A stretch of 64,000 bases of DNA. It comes from Chitinophaga sedimenti. Its GTDB lineage: Bacteria > Bacteroidota > Bacteroidia > Chitinophagales > Chitinophagaceae. The position numbers were made by a program, and so were the translations under genes. Under the pieces are notes generated by a model that did not search any database, was not told the origin of the DNA, and saw only the letters and a program-made list of their open reading frames with translations. Below, piece by piece: positions 20,083 to 29,916 of the stretch (position 1 is the stretch's first letter; every line of letters starts with the position of its first letter). The stretch lies in the NCBI RefSeq assembly GCF_023156195.1, contig NZ_JAKUKA010000001.1:5891501-5955500 (forward strand), given 5' to 3'.

Positions 20083-20547
20083 TCATGAATCTGTTTTTAT
20101 GTTGATGCTGTTGATTAGGTCGTCGTCTTCGGAGGCGATATTTTGCAGCTGCTTTTTGTGTAAGGAGTGTACGACTAACAAGTAAGTTATGGTCAGCATA
20201 AAATTTCCCGCGTGGCTCGCTACGGCCAGATCATTCACCCCAAAGAGGTTTTGTACTGCCATGAACAGGGATAGCAGAAGGTTGTATACGAAGAAATACA
20301 ATAACCACCTTGATCGATTATATAAGGTCATCCGCCAGGAAATCAGCGCAAATAAACCAGCGTACACTAACAGCAGCCCGGTGTTTATTAACATACCCAG
20401 GTAGTAAGGCCTGCTTCGCGAAAAGTCACTGTCGGGATACATCACCATAAACAATATCCTATAAAAAACGATGGTGATAGCCTTATGGATCAGGCTATGT
20501 TTGGCGAAGAAAAGAAAGCGGTGGGTGAGGGGGATTTGCTTACTCAT
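20083..20547 (-). CDS. Small multi-spanning membrane protein A of a four-gene paralogous array, 154 aa
   Basis: Intact. Four hydrophobic segments are seen: about residues 18-36, 48-68, 80-100 and 110-128, then a charged C-terminal tail ending LINSINIKTDS. The start codon lies inside the end of gene B, overlapping by 8 bp, which points to translational coupling. The tail motif with D-x(1-3)-x-SI recurs in genes B, C and D (IFSIN, LLESIN, VNSIA). No family is recognised. It is the last gene of the array and is separated from the convergent permease by a terminator. Confidence 0.65.
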   Translation of the reverse strand: MSKQIPLTHRFLFFAKHSLIHKAITIVFYRILFMVMYPDSDFSRSRPYYLGMLINTGLLLVYAGLFALISWRMTLYNRSRWLLYFFVYNLLLSLFMAVQNLFGVNDLAVASHAGNFMLTITYLLVVHSLHKKQLQNIASEDDDLINSINIKTDS

Positions 20548-21008
20548 GAGTCGTATTAATACTAAAAATTTCTTCCGTTAACGAAGCCTTATTTCGCTCA
20601 TAGAAGTTGCGCATATAAAAGAAATAAAGCACGATCAGGCTACTACAGATAAGCGGAGCCCACCACGAACTGTCAAAAACACCATCACTTTCATAAACCA
20701 TATACGCGGAGGCAAGGAATATAAACATAAGTGGCGGTATCACTACGGCAAGTAGCCAGCCGGAGCGCTGTTGCTTCGTCATGCGAAACGAGATCAGCGT
20801 AAGCAGCAAAACGTAGCCGGCGGATACCATGCCGATGGTTGCGGCCTCGTCCAGAGCAGCAGCCAGAGGCCTTTCCTGAAAAGACCTGCCTGCAGATACT
20901 CGGACGCATGCAGTAATTCCGTAACAAAGAAGAAAAATGCTGCCGCCGCAACATGCAATGTAAAAAAGATAATCGCCGGATAAACGGCATGCGATCAGGA
21001 GTGTTCAT
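20540..21008 (-). CDS. Small multi-spanning membrane protein B of the array, two frame breaks
   Basis: I join two frames. The start at 21008 (MNTPDR) is followed by a missing base near 20991, after which the reading AVYPAIIFFTLHVAAAAFFF is clearly a membrane protein. A second break near 20845 leads into ATIGMVSAGYVLLLTLISFR and on to a tail ending EEIFSINTTHE. The protein has about 155 aa and four predicted membrane helices, like its neighbours. The gene overlaps the end of gene C by 14 bp and the start of gene A by 8 bp. Function unknown. Confidence 0.55.
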
Positions 21009-21443
21009 TGTCTGCATTTATACTTTCCAATAATTCATCCACATCCGGCTCACGTTCTTCTTTCCGAAGCTTTATCCAACGGATCAGACAATAAATACTG
21101 CTGGGGATGCAAAATACCACGAATGTACCGATGGCCGCGTACAGCTTCGCCTCAATGGTGCTTACAAAGGCCATCAGGACGGGGAGCAGGAGCCATAAGC
21201 CGCCTATGACGGCCACCATAGTACTGTCTTTTATTTTCGCTGAAAAGGAGATCGAAGCCAGTACCAGTGCGATGAGTGCAAAAAGACAACCCCGGATAGC
21301 ACGCTGACAAATAATTGGTTGGCGCTCATGAACAGCCTGTTCATGGCTGTTAGGATGATCCAGGCGCCGATCATTGAGATCATGAAGGGAATCTGTCCGG
21401 CGCAGAAGTAGATTTTCCAGCGTTCATAAAAGCTTCTCTGCAT
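20995..21443 (-). CDS. Small multi-spanning membrane protein C of the array, one frame break
   Basis: The start at 21443 gives MQRSFYERWKIYFCAGQIPF, which matches the N-terminus of gene D (MQRSFGKRFLIYFMALFAPG); an in-frame ATG at 21470 is less likely. The frame breaks near 21290; the second half continues ALIALVLASISFSAK and DSTMVAVIGGLWLLLPVLMA. The tail is DELLESINADNEHS. Four membrane helices are predicted over about 149 aa. The clear N-terminal match to gene D shows tandem duplication. Function unknown. Confidence 0.6.
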
Positions 21444-21453
21444 ATTAAAAATA

Positions 21454-21905
21454 TTATAGTGTTGCGGCAATACTGTTCACCTCCGCTGCCTCTCTCTCTG
21501 CCATCCTCCTGTAATAATGTCGTTTTAGCAGCAGTGGGTAAGGGATAATGAGGAGGGCGTCGATAAACATGGCGGAGATGAGAAAGTCCAGCGCGTCACT
21601 GCCAAGCGATATGATAAAAAACATAACGGCCACGAATATAAACGGCAAAAAATATCCCAGGCTCCAATCGATGCGTTGATACATTTTCATTTTGAAGGAA
21701 ATGATGGCGAAAAGCAGCGCGTAGGGGGCGAGCAGTACCCCATCGGGATGCTGCAAAACGACAAAATGCCTACGAGCGGGATAATGAGTCCCGGGATAGC
21801 GCCGTCGCTGTTTGTTGTAAGGGCCATTAAAAGCCCAAGTAAGAGGCCGGGTGCAAACAGGGCCATGAAATAGATCAGGAAGCGTTTGCCGAAGGAACGT
21901 TGCAT
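21454..21905 (-). CDS. Small multi-spanning membrane protein D of the array, one frame break
   Basis: First gene of the array. Start at 21905 (MQRSFGKRFLIYFMALFAPG). The frame breaks near 21745: adding a base gives CSIPMG-VLLAPYALLFAIISFK. The protein of about 150 aa has four hydrophobic segments and the tail EAAEVNSIAATL. Upstream on the minus strand, near 21928-21935, TATCTTTA is one base off the Bacteroidota -7 consensus and could start the four-gene operon; a TTG lies about 21 bp further upstream. No family is recognised. Confidence 0.6.
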
Positions 21906-22068
21906 ATATTCAGGTATAGTCCGGGTAAAGATATAAATTATATTATGTATGTAACAACTGCGCCGCCCCGGGCAATTTAGTAAATCGTTGTAGATCAATC
22001 ATACCGCCATTGTCACTTTCTTTCCAAATTTTAACCTCAATTTCATCTTTAATTTTGTCATTAATCGT

Positions 22069-22076
22069 TACTTTTG
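22069..22076 (+). promoter_or_regulatory. Candidate -7 element of gltA promoter
   Basis: TACTTTTG matches the Bacteroidota TAnnTTTG consensus 43 bp before the gltA start codon. No good TTG is found at the ideal 19-21 bp spacing, so confidence is limited. Confidence 0.4.
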
Positions 22077-22119
22077 TACATTGATCGAATTAGTTTTTGT
22101 CTTAAATAATTGCGTCAAA

Positions 22120-23445
22120 ATGAGTTACATAAAAGAAAAATTCAAGGTAAAGGCGGATGAGCTGAGCGCAGAGGTGAAAGACCTGCTGAAAAACCACGGC
22201 AGCAAGGTGATTGGCGATGTGACGATTGCACAGGCATACCAGGGAATGCGCGGAATTACAGGGTTGGTGACTGAAACATCCCTCCTGGACGCTAATGAAG
22301 GCATCCGGTTCAGGGGCTATTCTATTCCGGAACTGCGCGAAACCCTGCCCAAAGCGACAGGCGGCGCCGAACCCCTCCCAGAAGGTTTATTTTATCTCAT
22401 GCTGATGGGCGAATTGCCCACAGAAGCAGACGTACAGCATCTTTCCAGCGTATGGGCACGCAGATCCCACGTTCCAAACCACGTTTTTGACGCAATTGAA
22501 GCCCTCCCCATCACTACCCATCCGATGACCATGTTTAACGTGGGCATCCCGGCGCTGCAGACAGAATCGTTGTTCGCGAAAGCTTACTCAGAAGGGATCA
22601 ACAAAAAAGATTACTGGAGCTACATGTACGAAGACGCAATGAACCTCATCGCCCGCCTTCCCCGCGTAGCTGCTTATATTTATCGCCGCAAATACAAAGG
22701 CGGCCAGCATATTCAGCCGGACGGTCTGCTCGACTGGGGCGCAAACTTTGCGCACATGTTGGGCTACGACAATGAAGGTTTCAAAGAACTGATGCGTTTG
22801 TACATGACCATTCACGCCGACCACGAAGGTGGTAACGTGAGTGCACACACGACGCACCTGGTGGGTTCCGCGCTGAGCGACGCTTACCTGTCCTTCGCCG
22901 CTGGTATGAACGGTCTTGCAGGTCCCCTGCACGGCCTCGCCAACCAGGAAGTGATCCGCTGGATCCTTGCCATGCAGGAAGAACTGGGCGGTGGTACTCC
23001 CACTAAAGACCAGATCGAAAAGTATGTGCGTAAAACCCTGGCCGATGGTAAAGTTGTTCCGGGTTACGGTCACGCGGTACTCCGCAAAACCGATCCGCGT
23101 TTCACCGCGCAGATGGAGTTTGCGAAAACTCACCTGCCGGAAGACGAGCTCGTGAAAATCGTATGGATGGTATACGATGTGGTACCTGGCGTACTCACCG
23201 AGTTGGGTAAAGCTAAAAACCCATGGCCTAACGTAGATGCTCACTCCGGCGCGCTGCTGGTACACTACGGAATGGTGGAGTATGAGTTCTACACCGTATT
23301 GTTTGGCGTGTCCCGCGCGCTCGGCGTACTGGCTTCCCTGTGTTGGGACCGCGCGCTCGGCCTTTCTATCGAACGTCCGAAATCCGTTACAACAGAATGG
23401 ATGAAGAGCTTCGTAGAAGGTAAAGTAGAAGCAAGCGCTGAATAA
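22120..23445 (+). CDS. gltA: Citrate synthase, eukaryote (mitochondrial) type, 441 aa
   Basis: Intact. The enzyme condenses acetyl-CoA and oxaloacetate to citrate, the first step of the TCA cycle. The start at 22120 (MSYIKEKFKVKADEL) is preferred over the TTG at 22081, since the family's sequence begins here. Catalytic segments are complete: GLAGPLHGLANQ, VPGYGHAVLRKTDPR and NPWPNVDAHSG, which carry the two histidines and the aspartate. The sequence resembles pig mitochondrial citrate synthase far more than the hexameric E. coli type; shared blocks include DHEGGNVSAHT-HLVGSAL and YTVLFGVSRALGVLA. It is monocistronic, with a terminator at 23464. It is expected to be a cytosolic dimer. Confidence 0.95.
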   Translation: MSYIKEKFKVKADELSAEVKDLLKNHGSKVIGDVTIAQAYQGMRGITGLVTETSLLDANEGIRFRGYSIPELRETLPKATGGAEPLPEGLFYLMLMGELPTEADVQHLSSVWARRSHVPNHVFDAIEALPITTHPMTMFNVGIPALQTESLFAKAYSEGINKKDYWSYMYEDAMNLIARLPRVAAYIYRRKYKGGQHIQPDGLLDWGANFAHMLGYDNEGFKELMRLYMTIHADHEGGNVSAHTTHLVGSALSDAYLSFAAGMNGLAGPLHGLANQEVIRWILAMQEELGGGTPTKDQIEKYVRKTLADGKVVPGYGHAVLRKTDPRFTAQMEFAKTHLPEDELVKIVWMVYDVVPGVLTELGKAKNPWPNVDAHSGALLVHYGMVEYEFYTVLFGVSRALGVLASLCWDRALGLSIERPKSVTTEWMKSFVEGKVEASAE

Positions 23446-23463
23446 TTTCAGCTCATGATATCG

Positions 23464-23493
23464 AAGGCCGTTCCGCAGGGAGCGGCCTTTTTT
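23464..23493 (+). terminator. Rho-independent terminator of gltA
   Basis: AAGGCCGTTCC pairs with GGAGCGGCCTT around a short loop, followed by T6. It lies 19 bp after the stop codon. Confidence 0.85.
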
Positions 23494-23670
23494 GTTATCA
23501 GCTTTTTCCGCTTTCCCCAGCCGCCGTTGTCACTCCCTTCAACGGCTTTACTACTATCAACCCTGCAAAGATAAACCGGCCAATGCCCGGAAAATTGACC
23601 TGGATGGAGGAAAAATGTACCGGGATGGAGGTAATTTCGGGCACTGATAGCATTTTAACAAAAAGCCTCA

Positions 23671-23714
23671 AAGCATAGGTGAAGCATGGTGAAAGCATGG
23701 TGAAAGCATGGTGG
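23671..23714. repeat. 11-bp tandem repeat array 1, four units
   Basis: Units are AAGCATAGGTG, AAGCATGGTGA, AAGCATGGTGA and AAGCATGGTGG, consecutive with no spacers. A purine-rich degenerate continuation follows. The unit length is one DNA helical turn. Confidence 0.9.
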
Positions 23715-23769
23715 AGAGGTGGAGAAGAAGGTGAATATAGTATAGGCATGAAAAACAACGTTGTAGAGG

Positions 23770-23857
23770 GAGAGTCCAATAGGAGTCCAATGGGAGTCCA
23801 ATGGGAGTCCAATAGGAGTTCAATCACACTCCAATGGGAGTCCAATGGGAGTCCAAT
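23770..23857. repeat. 11-bp tandem repeat array 2, eight units
   Basis: Eight head-to-tail units with consensus GGGAGTCCAAT. Variants are GAGAGTCCAAT, AGGAGTCCAAT (unit 2), AGGAGTTCAAT (unit 5) and CACACTCCAAT (unit 6); units 3, 4, 7 and 8 are identical. The period is exactly that of array 1 although the sequence differs. Confidence 0.95.
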
Positions 23858-23944
23858 GAACGGGTAACATTCGCCCGGTTCCACTGGCGGTATTTTCTTC
23901 TTTTCCCTCAATGCCGTATTTTGCATCCTTAATTAAAACCGGAA

Positions 23945-26059
23945 AGGGACATTACTTACATCTCCTCCATATTAAACAACCCGATAGAATACCTGAAGGG
24001 CGTAGGCCCGCAGAAAGGAGAGCTGCTGCGCAAAGAAGTCGGCATCTTCACCTTTCGCGACCTGCTCGAGTATTTCCCTTTCCGGTATGTCGACCGCACC
24101 CGCGTCACGAAAATTACGAGCCTGCACATGCAGCTCGATTATGTGCAGGTGAAGGGGCGTATCGTACATATGGAGGTGATGGGCGACAAGCGCGCCAAAC
24201 GCCTGGTGGCCCGCCTCCAGGACGACACCGGTACGCTCGACCTGGTATGGTTCCAGGGCTGGCAATGGATGCAGAAATCACTGCGCGAAGGTGTACAATA
24301 CCTCGTGTTTGGAAAAATCGCCGTGTTTAATGGCAACCTGCAAATGAGCCATCCCGAAATGGACCTGCTCACCGAAAACATTGCAGATGGCAAGCGCCAC
24401 CGGAGCCGGTGTATTCCACTACCGAAAAACTAAAATCCCGCGGACTAACGGCAAAGGCTATCGGAAAACTGTCGCAGGCGTTGCTGGAGCAATTGAACCT
24501 CGGCGAAATTCCGGAAAATATACCAGCTCCCATCCTGCAGCAATACCGGCTGATGCCCAGGTCTATGGCATATTTTAAGATACACATGCCCGCCAGTGAG
24601 GAAGAGGCGAAACAGGCGCAGCGCCGGTTAAAATTCGAGGAACTCTTTCTCGTGCAAATGAAAATCTGCCGCCTCAAAATGCGTCGCCAGTCGCAGTCAC
24701 ACGGCTTTGTATTTAACAAGGTGGGCGACCTGTTCAACGACTTCTATAACAATCATTTACCCTTTCCTTTAACCGGCGCGCAAAAGCGGGTATTAAAGGA
24801 AATTCGCCAGATACGGGTACTGGCAAACAAATGAACCGCCTGCTCCAGGGCGATGTGGGCAGCGGCAAAACGATGGTGGCCCTGCTCACTATGCTGCTCG
24901 CCAACGATAACGGGGTGCAGGCATGTCTTATGGCGCCTACAGAAATCCTTGCGCAACAGCACTTTAAGGGGCTGGCCGCGCAGTTGGAGAAGATGCCGAT
25001 AAATATTGCACTGCTTACCGGCAACATCAAAGGCAAGGCGCGTAAGCAAATATTGGAAGCGGCGGCAGATGGCAGTTTGCACATTCTGGTCGGTACGCAC
25101 GCCCTCCTGGAAAAAGAAGTGGTGTTTAAGAACCTCGGGATGTCAATTGTAGATGAGCAGCACCGTTTTGGGGTGGCTCAGCGCGCCCGCCTTTGGGAAA
25201 AAAACACCACACCGCCGCACGTACTGGTGATGACCGCCACCCCCATCCCGCGCACGCTGGCCATGACCGTGTATGGCGACCTTGATGTATCGGTGATCGA
25301 TGAAATGCCGCCCGGCCGTAAACCCATTACCACCGTACATAAAACAGAGTTTCAACGCCCGCAGGTGATGGATTTCATCCGGGAGGAAATAAAAAAGGCC
25401 GGCAGGCTTACCTGGTATACCCGCTGATCGACGAGTCCGAAAAAATGGACTATGAAAACCTGATGAAAGGATATGAGGAAGTGAAAGCCTTTTTCCCCGA
25501 ACCCAAATATTACATCAGTATGGTGCATGGCCGCCAGCCGGTGGAAATGCGCGAAAATAATATGCAGCGCTTCGTCGCCGGCGAAAGCCAGATCATGGTG
25601 GCCACCACGGTGATAGAGGTGGGCGTGAACGTGCCCAATGCGTCCGTGATGGTAATCGAAAGTACCGAGCGTTTCGGCCTGTCCCAGCTGCACCAGCTGC
25701 GTGGCCGCGTAGGCAGGGGAGCCGACCAGTCGTACTGTATCCTGATGACAGGCAACAAAGTCGGCAACGATTCGCGCGAACGCATTAAGGTAATGGTACA
25801 AACCAATAACGGTTTTATTATATCTGAAAAAGATATGGAATTAAGAGGCCCCGGCGACCTCGAAGGAACGCGGCAAAGCGGCATCCTGGATTTGCGTTTG
25901 GCAGACATTGTGCAGGATAAAGCTATGTTAGCAGCCGCCCGGGAGTGTGCCGAAAAATTGCTGGAAGAAGACCCGGACCTGTTAGCCCCTGAAAATAAAG
26001 GACTTTCTGACTTCCTGACGAGTCAAAAAACAAAATCCCAGTGGAGTAAAATATCTTAA
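23945..26059 (+). CDS. recG: ATP-dependent DNA helicase RecG, three frame breaks
   Basis: About 705 aa. The N-terminal wedge domain begins with SSILNNPIEYLKGVGPQKGE; the helicase core has LQGDVGSGKTMVALL (Walker A), VDEQHRFGVAQR (DExH box), TATPIPRTLAMT, then TTVIEVGVNVPNASVMVIE and LHQLRGRVGRGADQS. RecG remodels stalled replication forks and branched recombination intermediates. Frame breaks lie near 24393, 24812 and 25403; each junction reads on in the family sequence (EIRQDTGTGKQMNRLLQGD). No ATG is found in frame before the first conserved residues; AGGGAC at 23945 could be a misread ATGGAC, so the start is uncertain. The C-terminus (KTKSQWSKIS) is complete. Confidence 0.9.
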
Positions 26060-26231
26060 GGTTTTTACGTTAATGGTGTAACCATGTTGGTGTACAGGGC
26101 CATGTAATCATTTAATCAAAGTTAGCATCAGTAAAGGTTTTTTAGCGGGAACGGTAACATTGGACAAACCCGTGCGTTAAAAAAATAGTATATTAGTTGT
26201 AGTGAGATAGTCTAATTTTAAATCTAGCCGC

Positions 26232-29200
26232 TTGAAAGCAATTTTCCCTATCGGTCTGTTTAGCGTTATGTTAGCAATGCTGGTACAATCTGCGGTAGCG
26301 CAGAGTGCCGGTAGCGACTTTACGCCGCTTGAGTTTGTTGAAAATAAGGGACAATGGAAAGGTGATTTCCTTTACAAAACCGACCTTGGCGGCACCAGTA
26401 TCTTCCTTAAAAAGAACGGGTTTACTTACCTCATGCTAAGCAAGGAAGATATGGAACGCGTGCCCGAACTGAATCATGGACATAAGCCCAAAGAACCTGG
26501 TTATGTATGGGACCCCTCCGGCAAAGCAGCCAGCGGAAAAATACCACCACCGCCCGCCAGGCCGGCACCGGCAGCACTGGTCCTTTGACCATGAGCCAGG
26601 TGAGAGGGCACGCTTACGAAGTAACCTTCCTCAATGCTAATCCTAATCCGCAACTTGTGCCGGACAAACAAACCGGCGGCGTAAGCAACTACTTCATCGG
26701 CAATGATCCGAAGATGTGGGCAAGCGGTGTTTTAAGTTACCAATCCATTACTTACAAAGACTTATATCCTAACGTTGATTTGCACGTGTATTCCGATGGC
26801 GGTCAGATGAAATACGATCTGATCGTACACCCCGGCGCGGATCCTTCAAAGATTGCACTGCAATACACCGGTGCAGAGAAGATGAGCATCAAAGAACAAC
26901 TGGTCATACAGACCAGTGTGGGCGAAGCAATGGAGCTGATGCCGTTTGCTTATCAGTATGTTGACAACCAGCGTGTAACCGTAAAAGTGAGTTACCAGCT
27001 GAAAGGCAATAATGTAACTTATAAAATTTCAGGCAGGTACGATAATGCTTATCCGCTGGTGATAGACCCGAACGTGGTGTTCTCCACGCTTACCGGTTCA
27101 AAGGCAGATAACTGGGGTTATACCGCTACTTATGATCCCGCAGGCAACTTTTACGCTGGCGGTATCGTGTTTGGTGCAGGTTACCCCGTTACTACCGGCG
27201 CGTTGCAAAATGCGATGGGAGGCGGTGATTATGATATTGCGATCACGAAATTTAACCCGGTAGGTACCGGGGTTATTTATTCCACTTACCTGGGTGGCAG
27301 CGGCGAAGAGCAACCGCACTCACTGGTGGTAGACTCGCAGGGGAACCTGGTGATTTCGGGCCGCACTAATTCCTCCAATTATCCTGCCCCCACACTGATC
27401 GGCTCGGGCGGCGGTTATGATATGGTGATCACCAAATTGAACGCCACCGGATCTGCCCTGATCGGGTCCATTAAAATCGGTGGTTCAGGTAACGATGGTG
27501 TAAACATGCGCCCCTCTAAATCCGGCGGCGCCTACAGCTTGCTGCGTAACTACGGCGATGATGCCCGCAGCGAGGTGATCGTAGATGCTGCAGATAACAT
27601 TTATGTGGCCGGCTCCACACAGTCGTCTGCCTTCCCGGTTACAGCCGGTGTTTTCCAGGGCACTTATGGTGGTGGTTTACAGGATGCAGTAGTATTGAAA
27701 ATCAATCCGGCCTGTAACGCCCTGCTCTGGGGCAGCTTTTTAGGAGGAAGTAAGGAAGATGCAGCCTACGTGCTCGCATTGAACATTGATAATTCTATTT
27801 ACGTTTCCGGCGCTACCGCCAGCAATAACTTTCCGATGGCAGGCAGCGGCGTGTATAATACGTATCGCGGCGGCATCTGCGACGGATACATCGCACATAT
27901 TACGAACGATGGTACTACCTTGCTGCACAGCACTTTCATCGGCTCCGACAACAGTCAGGCCGACGAAGTATATGGTGTGCAAACCGACGTAGGCGGCAAC
28001 GTTTACGTGATGGGCACCACGGAAGGCACCTGGCCGGTGAAGCAACCAACGGGCACTACCACTTTTTACAACGACAATTCCAAACAGTTTATCATGAAGT
28101 TGCAGGCCGACCTTGCAACCGTAGTATATTCGACCACCTTTGGCAAACAGGCGTCTTACCCAAGTATATCGCCCACCGCTTTCCTGGTAGACCGCTGCCA
28201 GAACGTATACGTTTCCGGCTGGGGAGGTGAACTGAACAGCCTGGCCAAGTATCCGAACTCCGGTACCTACGGCCTGCCTGTAACGCCGGATGCACGTAAA
28301 TCCACTACGGATGGCAGCGACTTTTACTTCTTCGTCATGGAGCGCGATTGCGTGGGACAACTGTACGGCACCTTCTTTGGCGGCAACCAGCTGCTGGAGC
28401 ACGTGGACGGCGGTACCAGCCGCTTTGACCGCAACGGCGTAATTTATCAGTCTATCTGTTCCTCCTGCGGTAATGGTAACCGTCCCCGCTTCCCGACGAC
28501 TGCCGGCGCTTATGCCAGCGGTCTGCCGCCGAACTGTAACCTGGCAGCGCTTAAAATAGCGTTTAACCTGGACGGTGTAAAAGCGGGTTTCAAAACACAG
28601 GAAAGAAAAATAACTACTGCGTACCCGCAGATATCACCTTTATCGATACCACTAACCTGTCGGCGCAGAGCTGGGAATGGAACTTTGGCGATAACTCGCC
28701 ATCGGTGACCACCACTACCGGTACGGTAAGCCACACTTACCCGTTGGTAGGCGACTACAGGGTAAGGTTGATCAAGTACGATCCGGCGAGCTGTAATGTG
28801 TACGACACCGCTTACCTGCCGATCCGTATCCGTGCCGACGAGGCCAATGTTGGCTTTACGGCGACCAGGATCATTCCGCCTTGTACCAGCTTGCAATACC
28901 GTTTCGACAATAATTCGACACCACCGGCCGGCAAACCTTTCACCAATCAATCCTTTGTATGGGATTTTGGCGATAACACGCCTACGGTAACAGCCGATGC
29001 TGCCACGCAGTTCCATCAATATGCCGCCGAAGGCGTATACAATGTAACGCTGACGCTGGTAGACACCAACTATTGTAACGCGCCGGAAAAGGTGACCCAG
29101 CAGCTGCGTGTGGCGGCGAATGTAGTCGCCCGTTTTGAAACACCGGCCGACGGTTGCGTGCCGTACACCGCGGTTTTCAACAACACCTCATCCGGTGGCG

Positions 29201-29880
29201 TGACTTTTGAGTGGGATTTTGGGGATGGAAGTCCGATAGCGACCGATGTTTACCCGGAACATACCTATACTGCTCCCGGTACCTACCCGGTAAAACTGAG
29301 GGCGTATGATCCGAACACCTGTAACCTTGTGGACAGCACCACGTTTAACATTACCGTACATGCTATTCCGGTGGCAGGGTTTGATTACGCGCCGCTGAAA
29401 CCGCAGGAAAACACGCCAACGACGTTTACGAATACTTCTACCGGTGCGAGCATTTACTGGTGGACATTCGGCGATGGCGACACATCGACACTGGCTAACC
29501 CGGTGCATCAGTACAACAAGACGGGTACTTATGATGTTTGTTTAGTAGCGGAGAATGACTTTTTGTGTGCGGATACCATTTGTCAGACCGTAGACGCGAT
29601 CGTGATCCCGCTGTTCGACGTGCCTTCGGCATTTTCACCGAACGGAGATGGACAGAACGACGTGTTTATGGTAAGAGGTTTTGGTATTTCGAAATTCAAC
29701 CTGAAAGTATTTAACCGCTGGGGCCAGCTGATGTTTGAAACAAACAACCCAAAAGTAGGCTGGGACGGCCGTTTCAAAGGACAAATACAGCCGATGGACG
29801 CATATGCATTTACCGTGGTGCTCGAGTTCAGCGATGGACAGAAAGGATCGCGAACGGGCAGTGTGACGCTTTTGCGGTAA
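26232..29880 (+). CDS. Secreted SBBP/PKD-repeat protein with T9SS type B sorting domain, two frame breaks
   Basis: The start is a TTG at 26232 giving a signal peptide (KAIFPIGLFSVMLAMLVQSAVAQ). Next is FVENKGQWKGDFLYKTDLGG, the N-terminal domain seen ahead of SBBP beta-propeller repeats. The propeller repeats (about 27060-28560) have blocks such as YSTYLGGSGEEQPHSLVVD and GNLVISGRTNSSNYP. At least four PKD-like repeats follow (WNFGDNSPS, WDFGDNTPT, WDFGDGSPI, WTFGDGDTS). The C-terminus (FSPNGDGQNDVFMVRGFG, VFNRWGQLMFE, GWDGRFKG) is the gliding-motility/type B T9SS signal. Breaks lie near 26545 and 28610. The protein of about 1215 aa is expected on the cell surface or released. The PorP-type gene 36 bp downstream is its likely partner. 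Confidence 0.85.
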
Positions 29881-29916
29881 CAGATTTAGTTATAGACGAT
29901 TTAAGTTGAAAGGAAG

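Larger units (their letters stand above)
23494..23944. other. Non-coding intergenic region between gltA and recG
   Basis: About 450 bp with no convincing gene. It contains two separate tandem arrays with the same 11-bp period (23671-23714 and 23770-23857), listed separately. A 142-codon minus-strand frame across it (23498-23926) is a translation of the repeats and looks like no protein. Confidence 0.7.

Noticed and set aside
23671..23857. Possible CRISPR array
   Set aside because: The units are 11 bp and directly adjacent; there are no unique spacers and no cas genes.
23498..23926. A 142-codon minus-strand reading frame between gltA and recG
   Set aside because: It runs through both 11-bp repeat arrays and the gltA terminator; its translation is repeats of DSHW-like units and has no protein character.
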